Source: Neobacillus cucumis
GTDB taxonomy: Bacteria > Bacillota > Bacilli > Bacillales > Cytobacillaceae
NCBI RefSeq assembly: GCF_016908975.1
Contig: NZ_JAFBEX010000001.1
Coordinates: 186,001 to 250,000 of the forward strand
Direction of reading: 5' to 3'
DNA length: 64,000 nucleotides
Shown here one piece after another: positions 54,792 through 64,000 of this stretch (the stretch's first letter is position 1; every line of letters starts with the position of its first letter). Under the pieces are notes generated by a model, which was not told the origin of the DNA, searched no databases, and saw only the letters and a program-made list of their open reading frames with translations. The translations under genes were made by a program, and so were the position numbers.

Positions 54792-56534
54792 ATGGAGAGA
54801 AATCAAATAACGAGAAGAATCTCTGTTGCATCTGGAAAAGAACCTGCTGATACTGTCATTAAAAACGGAAAAATTATCGATGTTTTTAATGGGGAGATCA
54901 TAGAAGGAGATATCGCCATTGTAGATGGTTATATTGCAGGGATTGGAGACTATTGTGGAAAAAACATTATTGATGCAAAAGGCAGTTATATATCTCCTGC
55001 TTTCATTGATGGTCATGTTCATATTGAATCCTCTACGGTAACAGCCAAGGAATTTGCTAAGGTCCTTCTCTTACACGGAGTTACGACCGTGATATGTGAT
55101 CCGCACGAAATTGCAAATGTATCAGGTGTTTCCGGCATTCAATATATGCTTGATTCCACTGAAAACCTTCCTTTTGGCTTTTATTTCATGCTTCCTTCCT
55201 GCGTTCCCGCAACAGCCTTCGAACATTCTGGTGCGATCCTTACAGCTGAGGATTTAAAGCCTTTTTATAATCACCCGCGCGTTCTAGGATTAGCAGAAGT
55301 AATGAATTCCCCCGCTGTTGTAAACATGGATCATGATATGCTAAAAAAAATATCTGACGCAACAGATTTGGGTAAAAAAGTAGATGGGCATGCAGCAGGT
55401 TTAAAGACGAGTGATTTAAATGTATATATGTCCGCAGGTATTCGAACCGATCATGAGAGTACCACGGCTGATGAAGCAAAAGTGCGTCTTCGTAGGGGCA
55501 TGTATTTGATGATTCGTGAAGGCACGGTAGCGAAAGACTTGCATCAGTTAATTCCGGCCGTGAATGAGCGCAATGCCCGCCGGTGTCTATTTGTAACAGA
55601 TGATAAGCACCTTGATGACCTTGTTCACGAAGGTAGTATAGATCACAATGTTCGGCTGGCCATCGCTGCAGGGCTCTCTCCTTTAACTGCTATTCAAATG
55701 GCCTCTATAAATGCTGCAGAATGTTTTGGTCTTACGGATAAAGGAGCCATTGCCCCTGGGTATAAAGCGGACTTCATCTTTTTGGATAACCTCGAAACAA
55801 TCAAGATAACAGAGGTATATAAGGATGGATTGGCAGTCGTGAAGGACGGTTTACTGTGCATTGAAGTTAACAACAACATTCCCTCTATATCTGAAGCGAT
55901 TAAGAAATCTGTTCATTTTGCAGATTTAACCGAAAGTAAGTTTGATATCCCTTTAAAGGGGAGCAAGGCAAATATCATTGAGATTATTCCTAATAGCCTG
56001 GTAACGAACCATAGAATTGAACAGGTTGAAACCTCGGATGATGGATTTTTTCAAGCGTCGGTTCGGAACGATCAATTAAAGTTAGCTGTTATTGAACGTC
56101 ATCATATGACTGGATTCATTGGCTTGGGTATTGTGAAAGGTCTAGGTCTGAAATCAGGTGCTTTAGCGACCACCATTGCCCATGATTCTCATAATCTTAT
56201 TATTGCGGGAACGAACAATTCTGATATGATAGTGGCGGCTAAGACAATAAAAAATATGCAAGGTGGGATGGTCGTAGTGAATCAAGGAGAAGTTATTGCC
56301 TCTTTAGAACTATCGATCGCCGGGTTAATGTCTGATCGCCCTTATATGGAAGTGTATAAGAAACTAAATGAGATTAATGCGGCTCTTTCTAAGTTAGGAG
56401 CTCACGGTCACTTTAATCCATTTTTAACGCTATCCTTTTTATCCCTGCCAGTCATACCGGAGTTAAAGCTCACGGATCAAGGTCTGTTTCAGGTTTCAGC
56501 ATTTAAGCATATTAGTAATGATGTATTCAAATAG
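54792..56534 (+). CDS. adeC: Adenine deaminase
   Basis: 580 aa amidohydrolase. Metal-site motif PAFIDGHVHIESS near residue 75, VICDPHEIANVSG, VDGHAAG, RTDHESTTADEA and the C-terminal LGLKSGALATTIAHDSHN domain are those of AdeC. Converts adenine to hypoxanthine, feeding xanthine dehydrogenase across the divergent region. 24 bp after guaD; probably one operon. Confidence 0.94.
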   Translation: MERNQITRRISVASGKEPADTVIKNGKIIDVFNGEIIEGDIAIVDGYIAGIGDYCGKNIIDAKGSYISPAFIDGHVHIESSTVTAKEFAKVLLLHGVTTVICDPHEIANVSGVSGIQYMLDSTENLPFGFYFMLPSCVPATAFEHSGAILTAEDLKPFYNHPRVLGLAEVMNSPAVVNMDHDMLKKISDATDLGKKVDGHAAGLKTSDLNVYMSAGIRTDHESTTADEAKVRLRRGMYLMIREGTVAKDLHQLIPAVNERNARRCLFVTDDKHLDDLVHEGSIDHNVRLAIAAGLSPLTAIQMASINAAECFGLTDKGAIAPGYKADFIFLDNLETIKITEVYKDGLAVVKDGLLCIEVNNNIPSISEAIKKSVHFADLTESKFDIPLKGSKANIIEIIPNSLVTNHRIEQVETSDDGFFQASVRNDQLKLAVIERHHMTGFIGLGIVKGLGLKSGALATTIAHDSHNLIIAGTNNSDMIVAAKTIKNMQGGMVVVNQGEVIASLELSIAGLMSDRPYMEVYKKLNEINAALSKLGAHGHFNPFLTLSFLSLPVIPELKLTDQGLFQVSAFKHISNDVFK

Positions 56535-56579
56535 CGCGTTAACTAGAGAGATGTTTAAATCTTCATTTTTTGTAGAAGA

Positions 56580-56623
56580 ACACACGATACATTTTTAGTT
56601 TTGAAGGTATCGTGTGTTTTTTG
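56580..56623 (+). terminator. Terminator of guaD-adeC
   Basis: ACACACGATAC (56580-56590) and GTATCGTGTGT (56607-56617) followed by TTTTTG. Confidence 0.85.
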
Positions 56624-56770
56624 TTTAGTTTGGCGGAGATGATGTATGTTAGAGCTTGAGGAGTTTTCAAATTGAGATTTGCAGCTATAGTCTTGGGGTG
56701 TTTGGATGGATGGATGGTTTGGACAGGGGGCGTTGGGTTTAGTCTTAGCTTCTTGAATCTATGGGGCATT

Positions 56771-57091
56771 CGGACAGGGATCTTCCATTTTGGGCTTATA
56801 CTGTCCGAATACCCGGCTCTTTCGGACTGGGATCTTCCATTTTGGGCTTGAACTGTCCGAATAGACTGCTCTTTCGGACAGAGACCTTCCATTTGGGGCT
56901 TGAACTGTCCGAATACCCGGCTCTTTCGGACAGAGACCTTCCATTTGGGGCTTGAACTGTCCGAATACCCGGCTCTTTCGGACTGGGACCGTAGATTTTG
57001 GGCTTGAGCTGTCCGAATACCCTGTCCATTCGGACAGAGACCTTCCATTTGGGGGCTTGGACTGTCTGTATTCAACGGATCATTCGGACAG
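56771..57091. repeat. Tandem hairpin array, 52-bp period
   Basis: CGGAC starts at 56771, 56823, 56875, 56927, 56979, 57031 and 57085: five intervals of exactly 52 bp and one of 54. Each unit is CGGACAG, about 22 bp, CTGTCCG, then about 15 bp, so each carries its own 7-bp dyad. Units are 85-100% alike by eye. Open frames across it are by-products (52 is not a multiple of three). The array lies between the adeC terminator and a BASS transporter gene. Confidence 0.92.
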
Positions 57092-57183
57092 TTCTGACTG
57101 AACTTTCCCTTCTCCTGACCAATTACCCTGCTTAAACCTAGTCTCTCCTCAGACTGTCTAAAATCCCAATGATAGTTAAAATC

Positions 57184-58155
57184 CTATAAAGCAATCGATT
57201 CCTGATTACTAACCACTTTTTTACTATAATAACGGTCAACCATATAGCCGTTTAACGAGGCGAGTATCTGCTGGAACAGCATAGCAACTACAACCGGGAC
57301 AGCCACCGCTGCAGGGAAAAAGGAAACAGCTAAAACAGCTCCCGCGCTAATATTTCTCATCCCACCTGTAAACGTTAGAGTAATGACGGTCCCCTGTTCC
57401 CTTTTCATTAATCGTCCTATGAAGAAGGAAAATAAATACCCTGTTAACGCAATGAAAAAGACTACTACTATTATACCAACCAGCTTCAGATTAAAGTTTT
57501 TCAAATATGGAGCTACAACTGCTCCATTCAACATCACAACAATTCCAAGGCAAATTTTTGAAAAAGGAGCAAGCGTGGGACCAAATTGTTGTTTAACCTT
57601 CCCTTTTGTAAGCTGATTTAACGTCATACCCAACAATGATGGGATGACAACCATTCCCAGCATTCCTTTCATAATACTAAACGTATCCATCTCTACCTTT
57701 TGCCCAATAAGCAAGGAAAGAGTCAAGGGAACAATGATTGGAGATAATAATGTATCTATTAAAATAATCGATAAGACCAATGGGATATTCCCTTTATAAA
57801 TAGAAACCCAAATAAAGCTCGTGACCCCTGTTGGAATGACCATACCTAGAACAAGACCTGTAATTGTATACACATCTCCTGAAAAGGCAATATGACCAAC
57901 ACCCCATGCCCAAAGCGGCATAAGAATGTGTAAGATCGACAACGCTAAGATAATAGGAAATGGATGCGTAATAACATCCTTCAATGAGCGAAAACTTGAA
58001 CTCAAACTGCCTTCAAAGGTCATAAAGGCAAAGAACCATGGAATTAAAAAAGAAAAGTCTTTTAAATAAGTGCTGAGCAGCACACCTAAAACAACACCAA
58101 CTGGGGTAATAAGTGGCATAATTTTGACAAGTCGTTTATTTAAACTTTGCAGCAT
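57184..58155 (-). CDS. Bile acid:sodium symporter (BASS) family transporter
   Basis: 323 aa, 9-10 membrane spans. Family features: FAFMTFEGSLSSSFRSL near residue 42, GLVLGMVIPTGVTSFIWVS in the crossed-helix region, and GGMRNISAGAVLAVSFFP near 265. Sodium-coupled uptake of an organic anion; substrate unknown (pantoate and keto acids are known for relatives). Confidence 0.87.
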   Translation of the reverse strand: MLQSLNKRLVKIMPLITPVGVVLGVLLSTYLKDFSFLIPWFFAFMTFEGSLSSSFRSLKDVITHPFPIILALSILHILMPLWAWGVGHIAFSGDVYTITGLVLGMVIPTGVTSFIWVSIYKGNIPLVLSIILIDTLLSPIIVPLTLSLLIGQKVEMDTFSIMKGMLGMVVIPSLLGMTLNQLTKGKVKQQFGPTLAPFSKICLGIVVMLNGAVVAPYLKNFNLKLVGIIVVVFFIALTGYLFSFFIGRLMKREQGTVITLTFTGGMRNISAGAVLAVSFFPAAVAVPVVVAMLFQQILASLNGYMVDRYYSKKVVSNQESIAL

Positions 58156-58236
58156 GAACGTCTCTCCTCCCGTAACAAAGATAACACAATTTTATAGACG
58201 GGAAGGGAAAATTTTTCGGATATCGAAAAATTTTCT

Positions 58237-58572
58237 TTAATGCCTTGGAGCCCAAAGAATAACAGTCACACCAAGCAGGCATATCACGGCACCAATCCAA
58301 TCGAATAGATCAGGAGTCTTTTTATCGACTCCCCAGCCCCATAACACAGCTAGTACAATAAAGACGCCCCCATAGGCAGCATAAACTCTTCCAAACGATG
58401 GGAAATGTTGAAAAGTAGGGATTACTCCATATATGACTAAAATCATTCCGCCTACGACCCCATACCACCATGGCTTGTCCTCCCGCAGCCATAGCCAAAT
58501 CAAGTATCCCCCGCCAATTTCAGCTAATCCAGCAAAAATAAACAATATGATTGCTTGTATAATAAGAACCAC
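58237..58572 (-). CDS. YnfA/UPF0060 family small membrane protein
   Basis: 111 aa, four membrane spans, GTG start. [37 protein letters not shown] and [12 protein letters not shown] are the UPF0060 signatures. The fold resembles small multidrug-resistance proteins; function unproven. Confidence 0.92.
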   Translation of the reverse strand: MVLIIQAIILFIFAGLAEIGGGYLIWLWLREDKPWWYGVVGGMILVIYGVIPTFQHFPSFGRVYAAYGGVFIVLAVLWGWGVDKKTPDLFDWIGAVICLLGVTVILWAPRH

Positions 58573-58740
58573 TCACCTTTAAAATCTATAATCTATTTCA
58601 ATCTATACATTATCCTACAACTAATTGTTCTTGGGCAATCTCCCCCTTTTCCAAGGTCCACATCCAACCCATAAGTAACCATATTCCTCCTTATTTCATA
58701 GGGTATATTGCCTTGTTTTTTGAAAAGAAAGGAGAAAGAC

Positions 58741-59133
58741 ATGTACTTCAACCCTTATCATTATTACCCGGTTGGTCCTCCCACTCCAGCATACCCGACA
58801 TATACCGTTAATTATCCAGTCTCCCGTACGTATCCTTCCGTTGATACAAAGATATTTGAAGGATCTATCAAATCGTTTCGCCTGTTAATGGAACAAGGAA
58901 GTATCTTATTAGACCGACTAGGAAATGTTTCATTTGCGCGAAAAATTATGAGTGCGGCACAGCAGGGAAAAAATGCCGAAGTAGATCAATTAATTAAAAC
59001 AATCGGTTTAAAAGTGCCGGTTGTAACTCATTTTACACCAACTGGCGTAAACTTTACCCTAACCACACAAGTTACTCAGCAGCAGCCGATTCACTGCTGT
59101 ACCTTGACGGTTGCGATGCAGTGGGGACACTAA
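58741..59133 (+). CDS. Small Tyr/Pro-rich protein, resembles inner spore coat proteins (YuzC-like)
   Basis: 130 aa from ATG 58741 behind AAAGGAG. The N-terminal 35 residues are Tyr/Pro-rich (MYFNPYHYYPVGPPTPAYP); a helical core DTKIFEGSIKSFRLLMEQ then ILLDRLGNVSFARKIM follows, and the C-terminus forms strands ending HCCTLTVAMQWGH. Similar in layout to a Bacillaceae family that includes YuzC; assignment by pattern only. Confidence 0.65.
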   Translation: MYFNPYHYYPVGPPTPAYPTYTVNYPVSRTYPSVDTKIFEGSIKSFRLLMEQGSILLDRLGNVSFARKIMSAAQQGKNAEVDQLIKTIGLKVPVVTHFTPTGVNFTLTTQVTQQQPIHCCTLTVAMQWGH

Positions 59134-59151
59134 CAGGCCAACTAGCTTTAG

Positions 59152-59202
59152 GAAATAGCTGCCGCTCCAAAAGCTAGCGCGGCTATATTTTTTCTTAATG
59201 TC
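59152..59202 (+). terminator. Likely terminator after the coat-like gene
   Basis: TAGC..CGCT and AGCG..GCTA arms (about 59155-59193) with an internal mismatch, followed by ATTTTTTC. Confidence 0.6.
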
Positions 59203-59327
59203 TTATACAAGCCTTCAAAGAATATGGTAAAAGAGACCACAGGTGAATTCCTACTATTGTTATCGGACAGTTGGGTGTACAATGTAATCTGTATTTAATA
59301 AGTTAATAGAGCAAAGGGGACACAGGT

Positions 59328-60689
59328 TTGGAGGATAAATCTAATCAATACCAAGAACAAACACTGTTTAGTATTTCTTGGCCACTTTTTATTGAACTTT
59401 CGTTACATATGGGGATCGGCATTATTGCCACCTTCATGATAGGTCATTACTCGGATTCAGCCGCAGCAGGAGTAGGGGTGGCCAATCAGCTATTAAATAT
59501 CTTTATTCTTGTGTTTAATGTAACTTCCATTGGGGGGACTGTTTTAATCAGCCAGAACCTTGGTGCTGGCCGCCTAAAAAATGCTAGAGAGTTGGCACGT
59601 ACAGTTTTTGCCTTGAACGTTTGGTTTGGTCTCATCGTGGCGGCAATCGTTTTCTTCTTCGGTGAACAGCTTTTACAACTGTTCAATATTCATGGTAAAG
59701 TATTTGACTATGGATTAACCTTTCTTCGGATTTGCGGCATTTCCCTCTTCTTCGAATCCATTTCTCTTGCCCTTAGTGCCGTCTTACGGAGCCATGGGTA
59801 TACAAAAGAATCGATGCTCGTAACGATGATGATGGACTTTATCAGTATAGGCGGAAATATCCTTGCGATTACCGGGATTTTTGGTTTACCCATTACCGGT
59901 GTAACAGGAGTATCCTGGGCCATTGTGATTGCACGTGCTTTTGCCGTTTTAGCCTTAATTTATCTAGTATATAACCGCCTGGCTTTAAAACTGGAAATAC
60001 AGGATGTGTGGAGTGCTAAAAAGGAAAATATAAAAGGGCTGCTGGGTATTGGCATCCCGTCAGCAGGGGAGAATCTTTCCTATCAATTCTCTCAGTTGAT
60101 TATTACCAGTATCGTTGTATCAATGGGCACTGCTTCCCTTACAGCACGTGTTTATGTGTTAAATATCAACTATATTTGTTTCCTGTTTACTGTGGCCATT
60201 GCCCAAGGAACACAGTTGTTAGTTGCCCGATACATTGGAGGCAAGCAGTTTGACCGTGCATTAAAGCGCGGTATTCGCACCTTAAAAATTGCCATGGCTG
60301 CCTCAACACTAACAGCCTTGGTCATTGCATTGATTGGTTCTCCTATATTAGAAACTTTTACTAAGAACCCAGAAATCATTGCGATCGGTCTACCTGTCTT
60401 ATGGGCCATTGTCTTTGTGGAACCAGGAAGAGCCATGAATATTGTTTTGATGAGTTCACTTAAATCAGCTGGCGATGTTCGTTTCCCAGTAGTAATCGGC
60501 ATCTTGTCTATGTGGGGGATTGCGGTCTCACTGAGCTACCTGCTTGGAGTGCATTACGGTCTAGGATTAGTAGGTGTTTGGCTTGCCTCAGGTACGGACG
60601 AATGGCTGCGGGGATGTTTCGCTTTAAAGCGGTGGTTAATGAAACCATGGGAGCGCCGCAAGTTGGCAAAGGCTGAAGTTACCATATAA
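59328..60689 (+). CDS. MATE family efflux transporter
   Basis: 453 aa, 12 membrane spans in two homologous halves: LFSISWPLFIELSLHMGIGI with SAAAGVGVANQL first, then LLGIGIPSAGENLSYQF with LTARVYVLNI in the second half. Sodium- or proton-coupled drug/metabolite export. TTG start with AAAGGGG 8 nt upstream. Confidence 0.9.
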   Translation: MEDKSNQYQEQTLFSISWPLFIELSLHMGIGIIATFMIGHYSDSAAAGVGVANQLLNIFILVFNVTSIGGTVLISQNLGAGRLKNARELARTVFALNVWFGLIVAAIVFFFGEQLLQLFNIHGKVFDYGLTFLRICGISLFFESISLALSAVLRSHGYTKESMLVTMMMDFISIGGNILAITGIFGLPITGVTGVSWAIVIARAFAVLALIYLVYNRLALKLEIQDVWSAKKENIKGLLGIGIPSAGENLSYQFSQLIITSIVVSMGTASLTARVYVLNINYICFLFTVAIAQGTQLLVARYIGGKQFDRALKRGIRTLKIAMAASTLTALVIALIGSPILETFTKNPEIIAIGLPVLWAIVFVEPGRAMNIVLMSSLKSAGDVRFPVVIGILSMWGIAVSLSYLLGVHYGLGLVGVWLASGTDEWLRGCFALKRWLMKPWERRKLAKAEVTI

Positions 60690-60707
60690 ATAGTAATGGC
60701 CGCATGT

Positions 60708-60740
60708 AAAAAGACGATTCGAATTTGAATCGTCTTTTTG
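60708..60740 (+). terminator. Terminator of the MATE gene
   Basis: AAAAAGACGATTC (60708-60720) and GAATCGTCTTTTT (60727-60739). It also reads as a terminator for the converging glucosidase gene. Confidence 0.9.
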
Positions 60741-60756
60741 ATTTAGCTCTCCATTT

Positions 60757-62427
60757 TTATTTCAAGAAATAGACCCTTGTTTCATATGGCTTTAAGGTAC
60801 TTTCTCTTCTTAATTTCTTATCGGCAGTATCATAATTATGCAAAACCAATTCAGAGAAAGAATACAAGACATTGGCAGGAACTTTCATTCTAGTTGATTT
60901 TTCACTAAAATTGTTAATCACGATCGCTTTACGTCCCCCAAGACGACGAGTGTAAACAAATAAGTGCTTGTGATTCGGTAATAGCAACTCATAGGTTCCA
61001 TATACAAACAGTGGGTTATCTTTCCGTAACTGAATCAACTTTTTATAAAAAGATAGAATGGAGTCAGGATCATTTATTTGAGACTCAACATTAATCTCTT
61101 TATAGTTTGGATTTACCCCTAACCATGTTTGATTAGCAGTCGTAAATCCTCCCATATGAGATGCATCCCATTGCATTGGAGTCCGGGCATTGTCACGGCA
61201 CTGTTTCCAAATAATCGGCATTATTTCATCATGTGAGCGTCCCTTTTCGGTTTCCACCCTATAATAGTTAACCATTCCAACATCATTGTAATCTTCAATA
61301 GATGGGAATTGAACATTAGTCATCCCAATTTCCTGGCCTTGATAAATAAATGGTGTACCCTGCATGAGGAAGTATAAGGCCCCCAGCATTTTGGCACTTT
61401 CTTTCCAAAGTTTTTGGTCATTTCCCCAGCTTGAAACGCGGCGCGGCTGGTCATGATTTTCGATGAATAAGGCATTCCAACCTCTGCCTTCTAAGCCCTT
61501 TTGCCATTTTGTTAAATTTCTCTTTAATGCACGTACATCCACACGTCCATCGCCATCTTTATCCCAAAGACTTAAGAATTCAAATTGAAAAATCATATTG
61601 AAATAGCCGTTTTCTTCCCCGACCCATTTATCAGCATCATCAAGCCCTACACCGTTTGCTTCACCAACAGTCATGATGTTGTAGTTTTTGATGGTTTTTT
61701 GCGAGAATTCTGTAAGAAATTCATCAATTCCTTCCACATTCATCATCTTTGGAAAGCAAGATACATAATCCAAATTTTTAGGATTTGGCATATCAGGGAA
61801 TCCCGGTTCTTTTTTAATATGGGAAATGGCATCTACACGGAAACCGTCAATCCCTTTATCCAGCCACCAATTGACCATATCATATAAAGCATTTCTGACT
61901 TCAGGGTTTTCCCAATTTAAATCTGGCTGACGAGTGGAAAAGATATGCATAAAATATTGATCCGTTTCCTCATCATACTTCCAAGCCGGACCGCTGAAAA
62001 TCGACTCCCAATTGTTTGGTTCTTTTCCATCCTTACCATCTCTCCAGATATACCAATCACGTTTTGGATGATCCTTAGATGAACGTGATTCAATAAACCA
62101 AGGATGCTCGTCACTTGTATGATTAATAACCAAGTCTAAGATTAATTTCATTCCACGCTGATGAACCCCCTCAAGGAGTTCATCAAAATCAGCCATTGTC
62201 CCAAATTCGTCCATAATATCTTGATAATCGGAAATATCATAGCCATTATCATCATTGGGAGATTTGAACATTGGCGATAACCAAATAACATCAATTCCAA
62301 GCTCTTTTAAGTAATCCAACTTGGAAGTAACACCTTTTAAATCACCGATTCCATCGCCGTTGCTATCCTTAAAGCTTCTTGGGTAGACCTGGTAGGCAAC
62401 ACTTTCTTTCCACCACTTTTTATTCAT
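60757..62427 (-). CDS. malL: Oligo-1,6-glucosidase / alpha-glucosidase (GH13)
   Basis: 556 aa. Catalytic residues: nucleophile Asp in GFRVDAISHI near 200, acid/base Glu in TVGEANGV near 256, and Asp in FIENHDQPR near 330. Opening KKWWKESVAYQVYPRSF and LDLVINHTSDEHPWF are typical of GH13_31. Cytoplasmic hydrolysis of isomaltose/maltose-type sugars. It is 36 bp downstream of the isomerase-like gene and likely in one operon with it. The MalL name is by family resemblance. Confidence 0.92.
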   Translation of the reverse strand: MNKKWWKESVAYQVYPRSFKDSNGDGIGDLKGVTSKLDYLKELGIDVIWLSPMFKSPNDDNGYDISDYQDIMDEFGTMADFDELLEGVHQRGMKLILDLVINHTSDEHPWFIESRSSKDHPKRDWYIWRDGKDGKEPNNWESIFSGPAWKYDEETDQYFMHIFSTRQPDLNWENPEVRNALYDMVNWWLDKGIDGFRVDAISHIKKEPGFPDMPNPKNLDYVSCFPKMMNVEGIDEFLTEFSQKTIKNYNIMTVGEANGVGLDDADKWVGEENGYFNMIFQFEFLSLWDKDGDGRVDVRALKRNLTKWQKGLEGRGWNALFIENHDQPRRVSSWGNDQKLWKESAKMLGALYFLMQGTPFIYQGQEIGMTNVQFPSIEDYNDVGMVNYYRVETEKGRSHDEIMPIIWKQCRDNARTPMQWDASHMGGFTTANQTWLGVNPNYKEINVESQINDPDSILSFYKKLIQLRKDNPLFVYGTYELLLPNHKHLFVYTRRLGGRKAIVINNFSEKSTRMKVPANVLYSFSELVLHNYDTADKKLRRESTLKPYETRVYFLK

Positions 62428-62462
62428 ATGGCACCTCTAATACTTGATGTTTTTCCTGAGGG

Positions 62463-63431
62463 TTATACCCACCACATTTGAGAAACAGGCTGTTCAATTA
62501 AGACAGATTTTAAATTGGTCACAGCTCTTGCGAATCCTTCATCAATGGACATAATTGGATCTTCATGCTCAATACTAACTACATAATCATATCCATATGT
62601 GCGAAGGGCGCTCATCATGTCAGACCATTCTTTTAAGCTATGTCCACAGCCTACCGAACGGAAGGTCCATGCCCGTGACTGCACCTCTCCATATGGCTGC
62701 ATATCTGTTAACCCATACATATTCACATTTTCTTGATCAATGTAAGTGTCCTTTGCATGGAAATGATGGATCGCATTTTCTTTTGCTAAAATTTTTATCG
62801 CTGCTACTGGGTCAATTCCCTGCCACCATAAGTGGCTCGGATCTAAATTAGCTCCAATTGCATCACATGTTTCTTGGCGCAATTTTAATAATGTATAAGG
62901 TGTATGAACTAAAAAGCCCCCATGAAGTTCAAGTCCAATTTTCACATTGTTTTCTTTTGCATATTGGCCAACTTCTTTCCAATAAGGAATCAGCTTTTCT
63001 TCCCATTGCCACTTCAGAACATCACCGTATTCATTTGGCCATGGAGTAACAGGCCAGTTTGGATACTTGGCTCCTTCGTGGTCACCTGCTGTACCTGAAA
63101 AACAGTTTACAACGGGAACATTCAGTAACGATGCCAATTTAATGGTTTTTAAAAGTGTTAAACGTGAGTTTTCAGCAAATTCTTTTTCTGGGGAAATGGG
63201 ATTTCCATGGCAGCTGAACGCACTGATGATTAAACCGCGTTCTTCCACTTTTTGAATATATGCCCGTCTTGCCTCTTCATTTTCCAATAATAAATCTAAA
63301 TCACAGTGACTGTTCCCAGGATAGCAGCCGGTGCCGATTTCAACTGCATGTAAACCTGCTTTTTGGACAGTATCTAACATTTCCTCGAAGGATTTTTCCG
63401 CAAATAATACAGTAAAGACGCCTAGTTTCAT
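62463..63431 (-). CDS. Sugar phosphate isomerase/epimerase family protein (TIM barrel)
   Basis: 322 aa AP_endonuc_2 fold. Metal-site residues: AVEIGTG with Glu, GLELHGG with Glu, NLDPSHLWWQG with Asp and His, HFHAKD, and C-terminal SIEHEDPI. Probably interconverts a keto/inositol-type sugar (IolE/IolI relatives). Downstream of a Gfo/Idh/MocA oxidoreductase gene, a pairing typical of inositol or rare-sugar breakdown. Confidence 0.87.
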   Translation of the reverse strand: MKLGVFTVLFAEKSFEEMLDTVQKAGLHAVEIGTGCYPGNSHCDLDLLLENEEARRAYIQKVEERGLIISAFSCHGNPISPEKEFAENSRLTLLKTIKLASLLNVPVVNCFSGTAGDHEGAKYPNWPVTPWPNEYGDVLKWQWEEKLIPYWKEVGQYAKENNVKIGLELHGGFLVHTPYTLLKLRQETCDAIGANLDPSHLWWQGIDPVAAIKILAKENAIHHFHAKDTYIDQENVNMYGLTDMQPYGEVQSRAWTFRSVGCGHSLKEWSDMMSALRTYGYDYVVSIEHEDPIMSIDEGFARAVTNLKSVLIEQPVSQMWWV

Positions 63432-63537
63432 ATGAATATCTCCTCACTTTTTAATAGTTGTGATTTTAATATAAAAAGGACAGAGTTGACCGCGAACTGC
63501 TGCCAACTCTATTTTTATGCTTTTGTTAACATAGATG

Positions 63538-63728
63538 TTGATTTCCGCTCCAGGCGCTCAGCAAAGCCGCGGGCGTGCCGGCGCGAGCCTCCTCGGCGCT
63601 TTTGCGCCTGCGGGGTCTCCCCTGCCCCGTACTCCCGCAGGACATTGGAATTCTTCCTCGAATCCGCCCGCGCACGAAGAAAATGCGATAGCATTTTCGA
63701 GGAGTCGAGCGCCTTCCGCTCCAATCAA
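63538..63728 (+). repeat. GC-rich palindromic intergenic element, copy 3 (191 bp)
   Basis: Same TTGATT...AATCAA ends and cores as copies at 22861 and 23231, but 64 bp longer. The extra DNA (about 63652-63700) carries its own perfect hairpin GAAAATGC-GATA-GCATTTTC. Located between the isomerase gene and the oxidoreductase gene, inside what would be their operon. Confidence 0.85.
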
Positions 63729-63763
63729 CATCGTTACAAAATCAACAATCGCATTTTAAAAAT

Positions 63764-64000
63764 CTATCTTACTTGAACAATTTGCTTTGTTTCGTTTGAT
63801 TTAAGAGCGGCGAGAATCACCTCTAAGGACTTCATTCCTTCTTCACCCGTTACAGCAGGCTCTTGATCTTGTAGAACGGCATTAACAAACTTCTCGATGA
63901 CGTGGGAATTGCTCTGACCTCCAGCATCATTCGATTGGATTTTTCCTAGCTCATATTTAACGACTTCACCAGTGCTATATTGAACAACAAGAGAATTAAT
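63764..64000 (-). CDS. Gfo/Idh/MocA family oxidoreductase, C-terminal part
   Basis: 79 codons, incomplete at the window edge; stop TAG at 63766-63764. The visible sequence YSTGEVVKYELGKIQSNDAG, then VIEKFVNAVLQDQEPAVTGE and GMKSLEVILAALKS, has the ending typical of Gfo/Idh/MocA dehydrogenases. First gene before the TIM-barrel isomerase and malL. Confidence 0.8.
   Translation of the reverse strand: MNSLVVQYSTGEVVKYELGKIQSNDAGGQSNSHVIEKFVNAVLQDQEPAVTGEEGMKSLEVILAALKSNETKQIVQVR

Noticed and set aside
56563..57075. A 170-codon minus-strand open frame (and overlapping frames) across the 52-bp array
   Set aside because: The period is not a multiple of three, several frames stay open at once, and there is no ribosome site.
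56771..57091. Possible CRISPR array
   Set aside because: The spacers are conserved as well as the repeats, and no cas genes are near.
63432..63776. Plus-strand frame of 114 codons at the right end
   Set aside because: It runs through the palindromic element and overlaps the oxidoreductase 3' end; no ribosome site.

Overview
The window looks like the chromosome of a low-GC, spore-forming Bacillaceae bacterium (Bacillus/Neobacillus-like). It has AGGAGG-type ribosome sites with frequent TTG and GTG starts, a TnrA orthologue with matching TnrA boxes, a T-box leader before ilvBNC-leu, a YfkAB radical-SAM protein, small spore-coat-like proteins and GC-rich palindromic intergenic repeats typical of that family. 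There is no phage, plasmid, CRISPR array or rRNA/tRNA.

Layout. 0.2-8.1 kb, minus strand: a quaternary-amine (OpuC-like) ABC importer preceded by a textbook sigma-54 promoter, and immediately upstream a histidine kinase, an NtrC-type activator with GAFTGA and a stand-alone OpuC-type binding lipoprotein. This looks like a self-contained sensing and uptake circuit and is my main candidate for an undescribed system. 8.3-19.6 kb: yfkAB, a formate/nitrite channel, recQ, a helically phased repeat array, thiolase, a hydroxyacid dehydrogenase, a TPR-dynamin GTPase and an orphan protein. 19.7-22 kb: a polar amino-acid ABC transporter. 22.4-27.8 kb: coat-like and FbpA-like small proteins, paired palindromic elements, then tnrA, amtB, a DUF294 nucleotidyltransferase and a DnaQ-fold exonuclease, with TnrA boxes in front of tnrA and amtB. 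28-38.2 kb: branched-chain amino-acid synthesis (ilvD, T-box, ilvBNC, leuBCD) in which leuA is a decayed pseudogene lacking its N-terminal quarter.

38.2-47.7 kb: mixed small genes, another hairpin array, a nonsense-interrupted LysR regulator, a membrane protein with a likely frameshifted start, a beta-helix protein, hemolysin-III-like protein, M19 dipeptidase, and the relic of a urease operon (5' ureA joined to 3' ureG, then frameshifted ureD). 47.7-56.5 kb: purine catabolism, with pucA-C-D-E-H (xanthine dehydrogenase and allantoinase) divergent from guaD-adeC and a perfect TnrA box between them. 56.6-64 kb: a 52-bp-period hairpin array, a BASS transporter, YnfA, a coat-like protein, MATE efflux, oligo-1,6-glucosidase, a TIM-barrel isomerase, a third palindromic element and the end of a Gfo/Idh/MocA oxidoreductase.

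Common threads. Nitrogen limitation links tnrA, amtB and the purine genes through TnrA boxes. Several pathways show recent decay (urease, leuA, LysR regulator). Four intergenic arrays with unrelated sequences share periods near 51-52 or 103 bp.
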